This document shows, piece after piece, positions 1 to 13,220 of a stretch of DNA of 64,000 nucleotides. The notes beneath the pieces were generated by a model. It was not told where the DNA came from, searched no databases, and was given only the letters and a program-made list of their open reading frames with translations. Location: positions 1-64,000 of the forward strand of contig SSXW01000016.1 in NCBI GenBank assembly GCA_009469585.1, read 5' to 3'. The translations under genes and the position numbers were made by a program. Within the stretch, counting starts at the first letter, position 1. Every line of letters starts with the position of its first letter. The DNA is from Dechloromonas sp. Dech2017 (lineage in GTDB: Bacteria; Pseudomonadota; Gammaproteobacteria; Burkholderiales; Rhodocyclaceae).

Positions 1-127
1 TCATCAAAAACTCACAGAAATTTGCAAGGAATCAAGGCGTTATTATCTCATTCCCGGTAAATCAACACCTGTCAAATTGAAAAATTATTCAATCAAAACA
101 TCAGCTTGGAGGTTATTCAGGACGGAC

Positions 128-268
128 GAATTATTTGGGCGCGCCCGAGCAACGTGTCCAGGCGAGCCCGATCAAGGCGCAAAGCACAGCCATAGCTCGG
201 GCTATGGCGAGCATTTGCAACGCCGAGCGGGCTTGTCTGGGCGCGGGGAGCGGGCGTGAACAAATATT
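128..268. repeat. Large nested imperfect palindrome downstream of recQ (MITE- or REP-like)
   Basis: A nested inverted repeat. The inner stem GCCATAGC/GCTATGGC (189-196 with 201-208) has a TCGG loop. Outer pairs are GGCG..AAA with TTT..CGCC (176-183 with 214-224), AGCCCG with CGGGCT (165-170 with 228-233), CCAG with CTGG (158-161 with 237-240) and CGCGCCC with GGGCGCG (140-146 with 239-245). Near-inverted ends of the form ATTATTTG and CAAATATT flank it. The AT-rich sequence left of about 128 differs sharply in composition. It lies in the 3' region of recQ and could act as a strong transcript-end structure. No second copy was seen in the window. No coding frame here looks real. Confidence 0.6.
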
Positions 269-278
269 TCACAGGCTC

Positions 279-2139
<1,861 letters not shown>

Positions 2140-2150
<11 letters not shown>

Positions 2151-2868
2151 AAGTCAGCGCTTCGCGCTTGAGGGCCTGGCCATCCCAGACCAGGCATTCG
2201 CCCCGGTCCTCGTGCCAGTCGGCGAGCACCCAGCGCTCGACGTGAATGCCGTCCACCAGGTGGTCGTGGGTGGCCGGGCGGTGGGTATGGCCGTGGATGA
2301 AGGTGCAGTAGCCGTGGTCGCGGATGAAGTCGTCGGTGGCGGCACCTTGCAGGTCGGCGTAGACGTAGGCCTGGTCGCGCTTGCGGCGGGCGCTGCGCCA
2401 GCGGATGTAACGGCCGAGCAGGGCGCGCAGGAAACGTGGCTTGGCGCGCATCTTGCGTTGCCATTCCGGGTCGCGCACCTTGGCGCGGTAGGCCATGTAG
2501 GCGTGATCGTCCAGGCACAGCGCGTCGCCGTGGGAGAGGACGAAGGACCACTCGGGCAGGACCAGTTCGTAGGGGTCGGGCAGCAGGCTGACGCCGGCGG
2601 CGCCGGCGAACTGCTCGCCGATGGCGAAGTCGCGGTTGCCGTGCATCAGGTAGATGTTCAGCCCGGCCTCGCTGGCGGCGCACAGGGCGGCGGCGATCCG
2701 CGTCGTGTAGGCATCGCTGACGTCGTCGCCGACCCAGACCTCGAACAGGTCGCCGAGGATGTACAGCGCCTCGGCCTGGCGTGCCCGGCCTTCGAGAAAG
2801 CGGAGGAACAAAGCAGTCGCCCCGGGTGACCGGGGCGACAGGTGGAGGTCGGAGATGAAAAGGATCAA
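2140..2868 (-). CDS. lpxH: UDP-2,3-diacylglucosamine diphosphatase LpxH
   Basis: Hydrolyses UDP-2,3-diacylglucosamine to lipid X and UMP in lipid A synthesis, at the inner face of the inner membrane. The calcineurin-like metallophosphatase metal sites are intact: DLH (D7, H9), GD near 39-40, GNRD at 77-80, LSHGD near 111-115 and HGHTH at 192-196. Length 242 matches the family at about 240. The start codon is TTG at 2868, inside a TTGA overlap with the ppiB stop, so translation is probably coupled. It starts [10 protein letters not shown] as in other LpxH proteins. Its 3' end lies in dispersed repeat copy R1. A ppiB-lpxH pairing is common in proteobacteria. Confidence 0.96.
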
Positions 2869-3356
2869 ACGATCTCGGCCTTCTCGATGATCACGTCTTC
2901 CTTCGGCACGTCCTGGTGGAAACCCTTGTTGCCGGTGGCCACGGCGCGGATCTTGTCGACCACGTCCATGCCCTCGACGACTTCGCCGAACACGCAGTAG
3001 CCCCAGCCCTGGCCGGACGGCGCCTTGAAGTCGAGGAAATCGTTGTCGACGACGTTGATGAAGAACTGGGCGGTGGCCGAGTGCGGGTCGCCGGTGCGGG
3101 CCATGGCGATGCTGCCGCGCTTGTTCTTCAGGCCGTTGGCGGCCTCGTTCTCGATCGGGGCCTGGGTCGCCTTCTGGTTCATGCCCGGCTCCATGCCGCC
3201 GCCCTGGATCATGAAGTTCTTGATGACGCGGTGGAAGACGGTGTTGTCGTAGTGGCCGGCCTCGACGTAGGCGATGAAGTTGGCGACCGTCTTCGGGGCC
3301 TTCTCGGCATCGAGCTTGAGGGTGATGGCACCGTGGTTGGTGGTGAGCTTGATCAT
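2865..3356 (-). CDS. ppiB: Cytoplasmic peptidyl-prolyl cis-trans isomerase (cyclophilin B type)
   Basis: Single-domain cyclophilin of 163 residues that speeds proline isomerisation during folding. The core [14 protein letters not shown] carries the catalytic Arg and Gln, followed by [11 protein letters not shown] and [13 protein letters not shown]. There is no signal peptide, so it should act in the cytoplasm, unlike its paralogue just upstream. It starts with ATG 9 bp after the ppiA stop and ends in a 4-bp overlap with lpxH, so it sits inside the operon. The tandem of secreted and cytoplasmic cyclophilins probably reflects duplication. Confidence 0.95.
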   Translation of the reverse strand: MIKLTTNHGAITLKLDAEKAPKTVANFIAYVEAGHYDNTVFHRVIKNFMIQGGGMEPGMNQKATQAPIENEAANGLKNKRGSIAMARTGDPHSATAQFFINVVDNDFLDFKAPSGQGWGYCVFGEVVEGMDVVDKIRAVATGNKGFHQDVPKEDVIIEKAEIV

Positions 3357-3365
3357 GCTGAATCC

Positions 3366-3938
3366 TTATTTTTCGGAGATGATTTTGACGGCCTGGATGA
3401 CCACCGGGGTGGTCGGCACGTTTTCGTAATAGCCGGAATTGCCGGTCGGCACCTTGGCGATCTTGTCGACCACGTCCATGCCCTGCGTCACCTTGCCGAA
3501 CACGGCGTAGCCCCAGCTGCGGGCATCGGTCGGCGCCCGGTGATTGAGGAAGGCGTTGTCCTTGAGGTTGATGAAGAACTGGACGCGGGCCGAATGCGGG
3601 TCCTGGGTGCGGGCCATGGCGAGGGTGCCGCGGTCGTTGGTCAGGCCGTTGGTCGCCTCGTTCTTGAGGGCCGGGGTGAGCACCTTCTTCTCGTCCATCG
3701 ACGAGACGAAGCCGCCGCCCTGAATCATGAAGCCGTCGATGACGCGATGGAAAATGGTTGCCTCGTAAAAGCCGTGCTTGACATTGTAGAGAAAGAACTC
3801 GACCGTGGTCGGCGCCTTCTCCGGGTACAGTTCGATGGTGAACTTGCCCAGGTTGGTCGTCATTTCAACGGTCGGGGCCGCCCAGGCGGCGAGCGAAACG
3901 AGCAGGCCACAGGCCAGCCCGGAGATTTTCTTGAACAT
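3366..3938 (-). CDS. ppiA: Periplasmic peptidyl-prolyl cis-trans isomerase (cyclophilin A type)
   Basis: Cyclophilin of 190 residues with an N-terminal signal peptide ([20 protein letters not shown], cleavage about residue 20), so it is exported to the periplasm. The conserved [14 protein letters not shown] core and [12 protein letters not shown] motif are present. I chose the ATG at 3938 over an in-frame start 30 bp upstream because it gives a clean signal peptide and a TGATG overlap with the L,D-transpeptidase stop. It probably assists folding of envelope proteins. About half its residues match ppiB downstream. Confidence 0.94.
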   Translation of the reverse strand: MFKKISGLACGLLVSLAAWAAPTVEMTTNLGKFTIELYPEKAPTTVEFFLYNVKHGFYEATIFHRVIDGFMIQGGGFVSSMDEKKVLTPALKNEATNGLTNDRGTLAMARTQDPHSARVQFFINLKDNAFLNHRAPTDARSWGYAVFGKVTQGMDVVDKIAKVPTGNSGYYENVPTTPVVIQAVKIISEK

Positions 3939-5233
3939 CAGGCGCTTCCTTCGTAAATGATTTTCCACTTGCCGTCTTCACGCTGCCAGTACTGGCGCTT
4001 CTTCATCCGGTCATCGAGGTTGTTGCTGCGGTAATCCTGGTCGAAGGTGACGACGATCACCTCTTCCTTGCCCGGGTTGCGGAAAACCGACAGGTTGTCG
4101 ACCTTGACCTTGATCCATTCCTTGCCGGCATTGACCTGCCGCTTCTGGGCGGCGAACTGCTCGAAGGACTGGCTGCCAGCCTTGAATTGGCTGGAGTAGT
4201 GCTTCAGGTAGCGCTCGGTGTCGCGGCTTTCCCAGTCGGCCCGCCAGGCTTCGATGGTCTTGTTCAGCGTTTCGCGCTCCTTGGCCCAATCGTCGAGCGA
4301 CAGCCACTCGACCGAATTGCTGATGATGACCGGGGTCAGGCCGACCTGCAGGTTCTTGGCGACGGCGTCGAGATCCTGGTTGGTCAGTACGACGCAGCCG
4401 TCCGAGGCCTTGGGCGGCCGGGCGAAGGTGTTGGAGGGCGTGCCATGCAGCCAGATGCCGCTGCCGCCGCGGCCCTGATGCTTGTCCCACTCGTTCGGGT
4501 AATTGATCGGGTAGGCGCCGCTGCCGTAGAGATCGGCCAAGCTCTGCTTGGGCAGGTTGGCGGTGACGTGATAAACGCCGATCGGCGTCTTCTTGTCCCC
4601 TTCGTAGGATTTTTCCGCCCCGAGCTTGCCCTGGGTGACGTAGTAGTCGGCGACGAAGCGCGGCCGGCCGCCGTTCTTGCGGTCGTTTTCGTAGAGATAG
4701 AGGCGCGAGCGCTGGGTGTCGACGACGATGGCGAAGCGCTGGTCGGGTTGCATCTGCAGCAGGTAGCGCGGCACGAAATCGGCCGGCGGCTTCTCGCGGT
4801 AGGCCTTCAGCCGGGTGATCGCTTCGGCGCGCAGGTCGGCCACCTTGTCGAGCGGTGCGCCGCTGAGGGCGCCAAAGGTGTCGATCGGCTGGCGGCGGGC
4901 GAGCAGCAGGTCACCGCGGATGAGGTGGGCGAGACGGTAGTTCGGGTGCTGGCGAAGGAGGGCCTCGGTCAGTTGCAGGGCATTGCCCAGCCGGTTGGCC
5001 TCGATCTCGTTGAAGATCCTGGCCAGCGTTTCCTCGGGGGGCGAGTCGGATACGGTCAGCGCAAAGCTACCCGGGCCGTCCTCGGTCTCGGCAAAGGATG
5101 GGCTGGAAGCGGAGGCCGGGCGTCGAGCGTCGTCGCCAGCCGGGTTGCCGTACTGGCGGGTGCCCAGTCCGATCAGCGTGCCAGCGGCCAGCAGAACGGC
5201 CAGGCCGCGGAAAATGAAACGACGGCCGGGCAT
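3938..5233 (-). CDS. L,D-transpeptidase (YkuD family) with C-terminal NTF2-like domain
   Basis: Probable periplasmic enzyme that crosslinks peptidoglycan peptides or attaches proteins to them. Order: N-terminal signal or anchor helix (about residues 5-20), helical region, YkuD catalytic domain starting near [16 protein letters not shown], with IWLHGTP and the active-site motif [10 protein letters not shown] (catalytic Cys, upstream His), then a C-terminal domain of about 110 residues that looks NTF2-like ([18 protein letters not shown], ending [15 protein letters not shown]). That tail resembles the C-terminal domain of the TPR protein encoded just upstream and the Cds6-type tail of some L,D-transpeptidases (family naming from memory). 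The ATG at 5233 gives a TGATG overlap with the upstream gene; the longer frame is less likely. Confidence 0.9.
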   Translation of the reverse strand: MPGRRFIFRGLAVLLAAGTLIGLGTRQYGNPAGDDARRPASASSPSFAETEDGPGSFALTVSDSPPEETLARIFNEIEANRLGNALQLTEALLRQHPNYRLAHLIRGDLLLARRQPIDTFGALSGAPLDKVADLRAEAITRLKAYREKPPADFVPRYLLQMQPDQRFAIVVDTQRSRLYLYENDRKNGGRPRFVADYYVTQGKLGAEKSYEGDKKTPIGVYHVTANLPKQSLADLYGSGAYPINYPNEWDKHQGRGGSGIWLHGTPSNTFARPPKASDGCVVLTNQDLDAVAKNLQVGLTPVIISNSVEWLSLDDWAKERETLNKTIEAWRADWESRDTERYLKHYSSQFKAGSQSFEQFAAQKRQVNAGKEWIKVKVDNLSVFRNPGKEEVIVVTFDQDYRSNNLDDRMKKRQYWQREDGKWKIIYEGSA

Positions 5234-6321
5234 CAGCGGGCGTCTTCGTCCTTGATCAGCCACTTGCTACCGGAGCGGACGAATTCCAGGGTCTTGGTCG
5301 TCGTGCTGTTCAGGCCGGGGGCCTTGTAGTGCTGGCGGAACTTGGCGGTGGCCTTGTCACCGTTGACAGTGATCTGCGGCGATTCGATGTCTACGGTGAT
5401 CTTGCCCGACTTGCCGGCGATGCGCTGCTCGCGCTCGCGCTCCCAGGCCTTGCGGCTCATGCCGCGCGGGGTTTCGAAATCGCTGGCATAGGCGCCGAGG
5501 TAGGCCTTCATGTCCTTGCGCGACCAGGCGTCGGCCCAGTTGCTGACCGCCCGGGCGATATCGTCGCTGGCCGAATTGGCCGTAGCGGCCGGTGCCGGGG
5601 AGGGCTTGGCTGGCGTCGCTGCGGCCGGCGGGGTAACCGAGGCGGCGGTGCCAGGCGTGGCGGCGATGACGGTTGCCGCCGGCTTGGCAGCCACCGGGGC
5701 CGGGGCAACTGGTGCCGGGGCTGGCGTCGGGGCCGGGGCGGCGGCAACAGCCGCTGCTGGCGGCTTGACGTTGCCCTTGCCGGAGGTGCTGATCAGGTCG
5801 CGAATCAGGGCCAGTTTGTTCTGCGTCGTCGAATTCGAGTTGTCGAGCTGGAGGGCTTTGTCGTAGGCCTGGCTGGCCAGCTTGGCGTAGACGTCGCCGA
5901 GGTTCTCGTAGGCGATGGCGTAGGACGGGTGAGTCCTTATTGCCATTTCGAGTGCCGTGCGGGCCTTGTCGTACTGTTTTTGCTGGGCGTAGAGCACGGC
6001 GAGGTTGTTGTAGGGTTCCGGCAGCTCGGGATAATCCTCGGAAAGCTTGGTGAAAACGCCAATGGCTTCGGCCGGCTTGTTCATCTCGGTGTAGATCAGG
6101 CCCTTGAGGAAACGGCCCTGGGCATCCTTGGGGCGGCTGCTCAGGTAGGCGTCCACCTTTTCCAGTGCTTGCGGGAACTGGCCCTGCTTGATCAGGCGCT
6201 GGACTTCCGGCAGGTTGTCGGCGAAGGCCGGGGCAGCAAAACCGATGGCCAGGCCAATCGCCAGTGCGCGCAGCGCTTTGAGCTGCTTGAAACGGGGCAG
6301 GAGCAAGGATTCAGGGGTCAT
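5233..6321 (-). CDS. Secreted TPR protein with Pro/Ala linker and C-terminal NTF2-like domain
   Basis: 362 residues. Residues 1-35 form a signal peptide ending APAFA. About 37-165 hold three to four TPR repeats (LIKQGQFPQALEKVDAYL, AIGVFTKLSEDYPELPEPYN, ARTALEMAIRTHPSYAIAYE). About 175-265 are a low-complexity Ala/Pro linker. The C-terminal 100 residues are NTF2-like (AVSNWADAWSRKDMKAYLGA to GSKWLIKDEDAR) and resemble the tail of the downstream L,D-transpeptidase. Its TGATG coupling to that gene and the shared tail suggest a periplasmic partner or scaffold for cell-wall modification (inference). First gene of the minus string, divergent from cysS across 100 bp. Confidence 0.88.
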   Translation of the reverse strand: MTPESLLLPRFKQLKALRALAIGLAIGFAAPAFADNLPEVQRLIKQGQFPQALEKVDAYLSSRPKDAQGRFLKGLIYTEMNKPAEAIGVFTKLSEDYPELPEPYNNLAVLYAQQKQYDKARTALEMAIRTHPSYAIAYENLGDVYAKLASQAYDKALQLDNSNSTTQNKLALIRDLISTSGKGNVKPPAAAVAAAPAPTPAPAPVAPAPVAAKPAATVIAATPGTAASVTPPAAATPAKPSPAPAATANSASDDIARAVSNWADAWSRKDMKAYLGAYASDFETPRGMSRKAWEREREQRIAGKSGKITVDIESPQITVNGDKATAKFRQHYKAPGLNSTTTKTLEFVRSGSKWLIKDEDAR

Positions 6322-6421
6322 CGCTATGCTATACTTTTCAGGTTGTACAATCCCACGATTCTACCAAAAACACCGGTGATTCCATAGGTATTGCCGCGTC
6401 GCCCGCCCGTACCTTACCCGC

Positions 6422-7792
6422 ATGCTCAAGATCTATAACTCACTGAAACGCGACAAGCAGGTCTTTACCCCGATCGAACCGAACAAGGTCCGCATGTATG
6501 TCTGCGGCATGACGGTCTACGATTACTGCCACCTCGGCCATGCCCGCGTGATGGTCGTCTTCGACATGGTTTATCGCTGGCTGAAGGCTTCCGGCTATGA
6601 CGTCACCTATGTCCGCAACATCACCGACATCGACGACAAGATCATCAAGCGGGCCATCGAGAACGGTGAAACCATCCAGCAGCTGACCGACCGCTTCATC
6701 GGCTATATGCACGAGGATGCCGACGCCCTGGGCGTGCTGCGTCCCGACTTTGAACCGCGGGCGACCGACTACGTGCCGGAAATGCTCGATCTGATCGGCA
6801 AGCTGGAAAACAACGGCCTGGCCTACCAGGCGGCCGACGGCGACGTCAATTATGCGGTTCGCAAGTTCGACGGCTACGGCAAACTGTCCGGCAAGTCGCT
6901 CGACGACCTGCGCGCCGGCGAGCGGGTCGAGGTCGATTCGGCCAAGCAGGACCCGCTCGATTTCGTGCTGTGGAAGCACGCCAAGCCGGGCGAGCCAGCC
7001 TGGCAATCGCCGTGGGGCGAGGGCCGGCCGGGCTGGCACATCGAATGTTCGGCGATGAGTTCCAAGCTGCTCGGCGAGCATTTCGACATCCATGGCGGCG
7101 GGCAGGATCTGCAGTTTCCGCATCACGAGAACGAGATCGCCCAGTCGGAGGGGGCCAACTGCTGCACCTTCGTCAATTACTGGATGCACAACGGCTTCGT
7201 CCGCGTCGACAACGAGAAGATGTCGAAGTCGCTGGGCAACTTCTTCACCATCCGCACCGTGCTCGAGCAGTACGACGCCGAGGTCGTGCGCTTTTTCATC
7301 CTGCGTGCCCATTACCGCAGCCCGCTCAACTATTCCGACGCCCATCTCGACGATGCCCGGCGCAGCCTGGACAGCCTCTATTTCACGCTGCGCGACGTGC
7401 CGCCCGAGGCGGTGGCGATCGACTGGAACAACGAATTCGCCAGCCGTTTTGCCGCGGCATTGAACGAGGATTTCGATTCGCACGGCGCTGTTGCGGTGCT
7501 TTTCGACCTGGCGACCGAAGCCAATCGCCAGAAGAGCGGCGCCTTGTCAGGCCTGCTCAAGGCGTTGGGGGCGATCATCGGCCTGCTCCAACGCGAGCCG
7601 CTGGCCTACCTGCAGGGTGGGGCGAAGGCGGATGGCCTGGACGAGGCGGCCATCCTCGGCATGATCGACGACCGGGCGAGGGCCAAGAAGGAGCGCAATT
7701 TTGGCGAGGCCGACCGCATCCGCGATGTGCTCAAGGCGGCCGGCATCGTGCTCGACGACAGCCCGCAGGGAACGACCTGGCGCCGCGCCTGA
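6422..7792 (+). CDS. cysS: Cysteinyl-tRNA synthetase
   Basis: Charges tRNA-Cys with cysteine in the cytoplasm. Class I signature motifs are intact: the HIGH equivalent CHLGHARV near residue 36, KMSKS in [12 protein letters not shown], and zinc ligands in [18 protein letters not shown] and [11 protein letters not shown]. Length 456 fits the family at about 460. Starts with ATG at 6422. Monocistronic: divergent from the TPR gene on the left, and followed by a rho-independent terminator with the next gene on the other strand. Confidence 0.98.
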   Translation: MLKIYNSLKRDKQVFTPIEPNKVRMYVCGMTVYDYCHLGHARVMVVFDMVYRWLKASGYDVTYVRNITDIDDKIIKRAIENGETIQQLTDRFIGYMHEDADALGVLRPDFEPRATDYVPEMLDLIGKLENNGLAYQAADGDVNYAVRKFDGYGKLSGKSLDDLRAGERVEVDSAKQDPLDFVLWKHAKPGEPAWQSPWGEGRPGWHIECSAMSSKLLGEHFDIHGGGQDLQFPHHENEIAQSEGANCCTFVNYWMHNGFVRVDNEKMSKSLGNFFTIRTVLEQYDAEVVRFFILRAHYRSPLNYSDAHLDDARRSLDSLYFTLRDVPPEAVAIDWNNEFASRFAAALNEDFDSHGAVAVLFDLATEANRQKSGALSGLLKALGAIIGLLQREPLAYLQGGAKADGLDEAAILGMIDDRARAKKERNFGEADRIRDVLKAAGIVLDDSPQGTTWRRA

Positions 7793-7813
7793 TCGTTCCG
7801 AGATAGAAAAGCC

Positions 7814-7842
7814 AACGGCCCGCTTGCGGGCCGTTGTTTTTT
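7814..7842 (+). terminator. Rho-independent terminator of cysS
   Basis: Perfect 10-bp stem AACGGCCCGC/GCGGGCCGTT with a TT loop, then a G and six T. It lies 21 bp after the cysS stop. Confidence 0.92.
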
Positions 7843-7872
7843 GCGGCCGCCCTTGGGCGGCCACCGCAATAC

Positions 7873-9012
7873 TTACTTCATGACCTTGCCGCCGGCGCCG
7901 ACCACGGTCAGCTCGACGAAGTGCGACCCACCCCGGGCGTTGCTGCCGTAGTTGATGCGATAGCCACCGAGGTCGGTGTTGTTGAGGCTTTCCAGCCCGC
8001 TGATCAGCTTTTCGCGGCTGAGATCCTTGCCGGCCCGTTTCAGGCCTTCGACCAGGGTGCGTGCCATGACGTAGCCTTCCAGGCCGTAGTAGGAGTAGTT
8101 CTGCTGGTCGGACAGCTTCTGGTAGTCGCGGACGATGGGCGTGACGTTGTTCCACGGGTAGGGCATGACCTGCGAAATGCCGATGCCGCGCGAGTCGGCG
8201 CCCAGTTCCTGGACCAGTTGGCCGGCGCCGACCGGCGACACGGTCATCAGCATGGGGAACTGGCCGGCCTGCTTCATGGCCTTGATGAAGGCGGCGGTCG
8301 GCTTGTACAGCGTGATCATGACCACGGCCTGGGGATTGGCCTTGGCGATGGTGTCGACCGCCTTGGCGACGTCGAGCGAATTGCGCTCGACGGTGCCGAC
8401 TGCCGACGGTGCCAGCTTGTGCTTCTTGAGGGCGGCGGTGACGCCTTCCAGACCGGACTTGCCGTAGCCGTCGTTCTGGTAAAAGACGGCGATGTTCTTC
8501 AGGCCGAGCGCCGTCATCTGGTTGACGATGGCTTCGGTTTCGTCGGCGTAGCTGGCGCGGACGTTGAACATGTAGCGGCTGTTGGGGTTGCTGGCGATCG
8601 GCTGGCGCAGCGTGTCGGCCCCGGAAATGGTGCCGACCAGCGGCACCTTGGCCGGGCCGAAGACCTGATTCATGGCTTCGGTGGTCGGGCTGGAGCCGTA
8701 GTAGGCGAGCAGCGCGAAGGCGTTCTTGTCCTTGATCAGGGTGCGCGTGTTGGCGACCGTGCGCTCGGTTTCATAGCCGTCGTCGAGGGCGACCAGTTCG
8801 AGCTTGCGGCCGTTGATGCCGCCGCCGGCGTTGATCTGCTTGAAATAGGCCTCGATCGACTTCCGCATGTCCAGGCCGTAGGCGCCATTGGGGCCGGAGA
8901 AGGGGCTGGACATGCCGATGGTGATGCTTGAGTCCGTGACGCCGGGGTCGGCGCCGCAAAGGGTGGACCAGGCAATGGCGGCAACGGCCGTCAGTCGCTT
9001 GAGAACGTGCAT
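7873..9012 (-). CDS. Branched-chain amino acid-type ABC transporter substrate-binding protein (orphan)
   Basis: Periplasmic binding protein of type I fold (LivJ/LivK group), 379 residues, with an N-terminal signal peptide (MHVLKRLTAVAAIAWSTLCG). The mature start SSITIGMSSPFSGPNGAYG and the segment INAGGGINGRKLELVALDDGYE are typical of the family. The substrate could be an amino acid, amide or aromatic acid; the sequence does not decide this. No permease or ATPase genes lie beside it, so it must share a transporter encoded elsewhere or act as a sensor. A tandem 21-bp repeat sits 18 bp upstream of its start and may be an operator. Confidence 0.9.
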   Translation of the reverse strand: MHVLKRLTAVAAIAWSTLCGADPGVTDSSITIGMSSPFSGPNGAYGLDMRKSIEAYFKQINAGGGINGRKLELVALDDGYETERTVANTRTLIKDKNAFALLAYYGSSPTTEAMNQVFGPAKVPLVGTISGADTLRQPIASNPNSRYMFNVRASYADETEAIVNQMTALGLKNIAVFYQNDGYGKSGLEGVTAALKKHKLAPSAVGTVERNSLDVAKAVDTIAKANPQAVVMITLYKPTAAFIKAMKQAGQFPMLMTVSPVGAGQLVQELGADSRGIGISQVMPYPWNNVTPIVRDYQKLSDQQNYSYYGLEGYVMARTLVEGLKRAGKDLSREKLISGLESLNNTDLGGYRINYGSNARGGSHFVELTVVGAGGKVMK

Positions 9013-9029
9013 CTTCGGTCTCCGGAATG

Positions 9030-9071
9030 GTTCGATCGGGTGATTCTAACGTTTGATCGAACGATTCTAAC
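9030..9071. promoter_or_regulatory. Two tandem 21-bp repeats upstream of the binding-protein gene
   Basis: Units 9030-9050 (GTTCGATCGGGTGATTCTAAC) and 9051-9071 are head to tail with few differences; each ends GATTCTAAC. TTCGATC and GATCGAA also form an inverted pair. Position and two-turn spacing suggest a regulator binding site for the minus-strand gene. Confidence 0.45.
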
Positions 9072-9125
9072 AGCCGAAAGTCGCGCTGAGCCAGATATGG
9101 CGGCGGTGTGGCGGATTTTCGGATG

Positions 9126-9163
9126 GCTGCGGTCGACCGGAAAAAACGGCCAAAAATGAAAAA
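9126..9163 (+). repeat. Dispersed 38-bp repeat, copy R2
   Basis: GCTGCGGTCGACCGG then AAAAAACGGCC and AAAAATGAAAA. This is the cleanest copy and the reference for the others. It contains the 10-bp palindrome CGGTCGACCG. It lies between the dnaJ terminator and the binding-protein gene, T-rich face toward dnaJ, and overlaps the terminator T tract. Confidence 0.75.
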
Positions 9164-9193
9164 CCCGCGCCCGGAAAACTTCCGGAGCGCGGG
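9158..9193 (-). terminator. Rho-independent terminator of the grpE-dnaK-dnaJ operon
   Basis: On the minus strand the stem CCCGCGCTCCGGAAG pairs with TTCCGGGCGCGGG and is followed by TTTTTC. It lies 42 bp beyond the dnaJ stop. The T tract is shared with repeat copy R2. Confidence 0.9.
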
Positions 9194-9234
9194 CTTGCTG
9201 TCGGGCTAGCGGCCTGGCCTGAAAGGTCGAGGAA

Positions 9235-10368
<1,134 letters not shown>

Positions 10369-10392
10369 GTTCAGTCCCGTCTAAGTGACAAA

Positions 10393-10433
10393 GGCGCCGA
10401 GCGCCGCCGGAGTGTTCCGGGAGGCTCGGCGCC
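10393..10433 (-). promoter_or_regulatory. Stable hairpin in the dnaK-dnaJ gap
   Basis: A 10-bp perfect stem GGCGCCGAGC/GCTCGGCGCC with an internal GC-rich loop, followed on the minus strand by TTTGTC. The T tract is short, so partial termination or an RNA-processing or stability role is more likely than full termination. It could set a DnaK excess over DnaJ (inference). Confidence 0.65.
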
Positions 10434-10449
10434 GGGTGTTGCGGCAGGC

Positions 10450-12396
<1,947 letters not shown>

Positions 12397-12465
12397 GATG
12401 TTTTTCCTAAAGATGAATGACTGATGTTCGTGAATTGGGGGCGCTCAAACCGATTTCAAGGGATT

Positions 12466-12503
12466 CCCGCGGTCAACCGGAAAAAACGCCCAAAATTGAA
12501 ATG
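12466..12503 (+). repeat. Dispersed 38-bp repeat, copy R3 (grpE-dnaK gap)
   Basis: CCCGCGGTCAACCGG, AAAAAACGCCC, AAAATTGAAATGC. It begins 1 bp beyond the grpE stop, with the T-rich face reading along the grpE transcript. It occupies about a third of the 108-bp gap before dnaK. Confidence 0.75.
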
Positions 12504-12504
12504 C

Positions 12505-13071
12505 TTACTTGCCCTTGGCGACCATGACCAAGGCCGGGCGCAGCACGCGGTCGGCGATGGTGTAGCCCTTTTGCAGCACGGTGACGACGGTGTTGGCCTC
12601 CTGCTCGGAGTCGACCATGCCGATCGCCTGGTGCTTGTGCGGGTCGAACTTCTCGCCGACCGGATTGACGTCGACCAGCGCGTTCTTCTCGAAAGCCGCG
12701 ACCAGTTGCTTCAAGGTCAGCTCGACGCCGGACTTGAAACTTTCCACGGTCTGTTCCTGGACGGCCAGCGCCGCCTCCAGGCTGTCCTTGACGGCGAGCA
12801 GTTCGCCGGCGAATTTCTCGACCGCGAACTTGTGGGCCTTGGCGATGTCTTCCTGAGCACGGCGGCGGATGTTCTCGCCCTCGGCCTTGGCGCGCAGCCA
12901 GGCATCGTAGTGTTCGGCGGCCTTCAGTTCAAGCGCCTGGAATTGTGACTCGATGCTGGGCAGGGTATCGGTGTGGCTTTCCGCTGCCGTCTCGACGGCG
13001 GGTTCAACGGCAGGTTCGACGGCAGGCTGGTTGCCCAGTGCGGGTTCCTGGGTGTTTTCGGGGTTGGACAT
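12505..13071 (-). CDS. grpE: Nucleotide exchange factor GrpE
   Basis: Releases ADP from DnaK. The 188-residue protein has an acidic, low-complexity N-terminus with three tandem A-V-E-P-type units ([12 protein letters not shown]), a long coiled-coil helix ([35 protein letters not shown]) and the conserved C-terminal beta domain ([19 protein letters not shown] to [19 protein letters not shown]). I place the start at the ATG at 13071 because GGAG lies at proper spacing before it and a sigma-32-like promoter sits just upstream; the open frame extends 48 codons farther but would include the promoter. Confidence 0.97.
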   Translation of the reverse strand: MSNPENTQEPALGNQPAVEPAVEPAVETAAESHTDTLPSIESQFQALELKAAEHYDAWLRAKAEGENIRRRAQEDIAKAHKFAVEKFAGELLAVKDSLEAALAVQEQTVESFKSGVELTLKQLVAAFEKNALVDVNPVGEKFDPHKHQAIGMVDSEQEANTVVTVLQKGYTIADRVLRPALVMVAKGK

Positions 13072-13100
13072 GCGAGTTTCTCCAAAAAAGCTGTGTTCGC

Positions 13101-13128
13101 ATCTTGGGTCGCCCTCGGGTATTTCAAG
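13101..13128 (-). promoter_or_regulatory. Sigma-32-type heat-shock promoter for grpE-dnaK-dnaJ
   Basis: On the minus strand CTTGAAA, 13 bp, then CCCAAGAT, close to the sigma-32 consensus CTTGAAA-N13/14-CCCCATNT. It ends 30 bp before the grpE ATG. No CIRCE inverted repeat is present here, so control is probably by sigma-32 rather than HrcA. Confidence 0.8.
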
Positions 13129-13220
13129 AGGGCGGCGCAAAAATTTCTTTGACATGCACGGCATGCCCCCCGCGAGGCCGCGTGCTACGATAATCCGGTA
13201 GATATTTTTCCCCATTCGCC

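Noticed and set aside
13081-13220. CIRCE element controlling grpE or the kinase gene
   Set aside because: No TTAGCACTC-N9-GAGTGCTAA inverted repeat is present on either strand.
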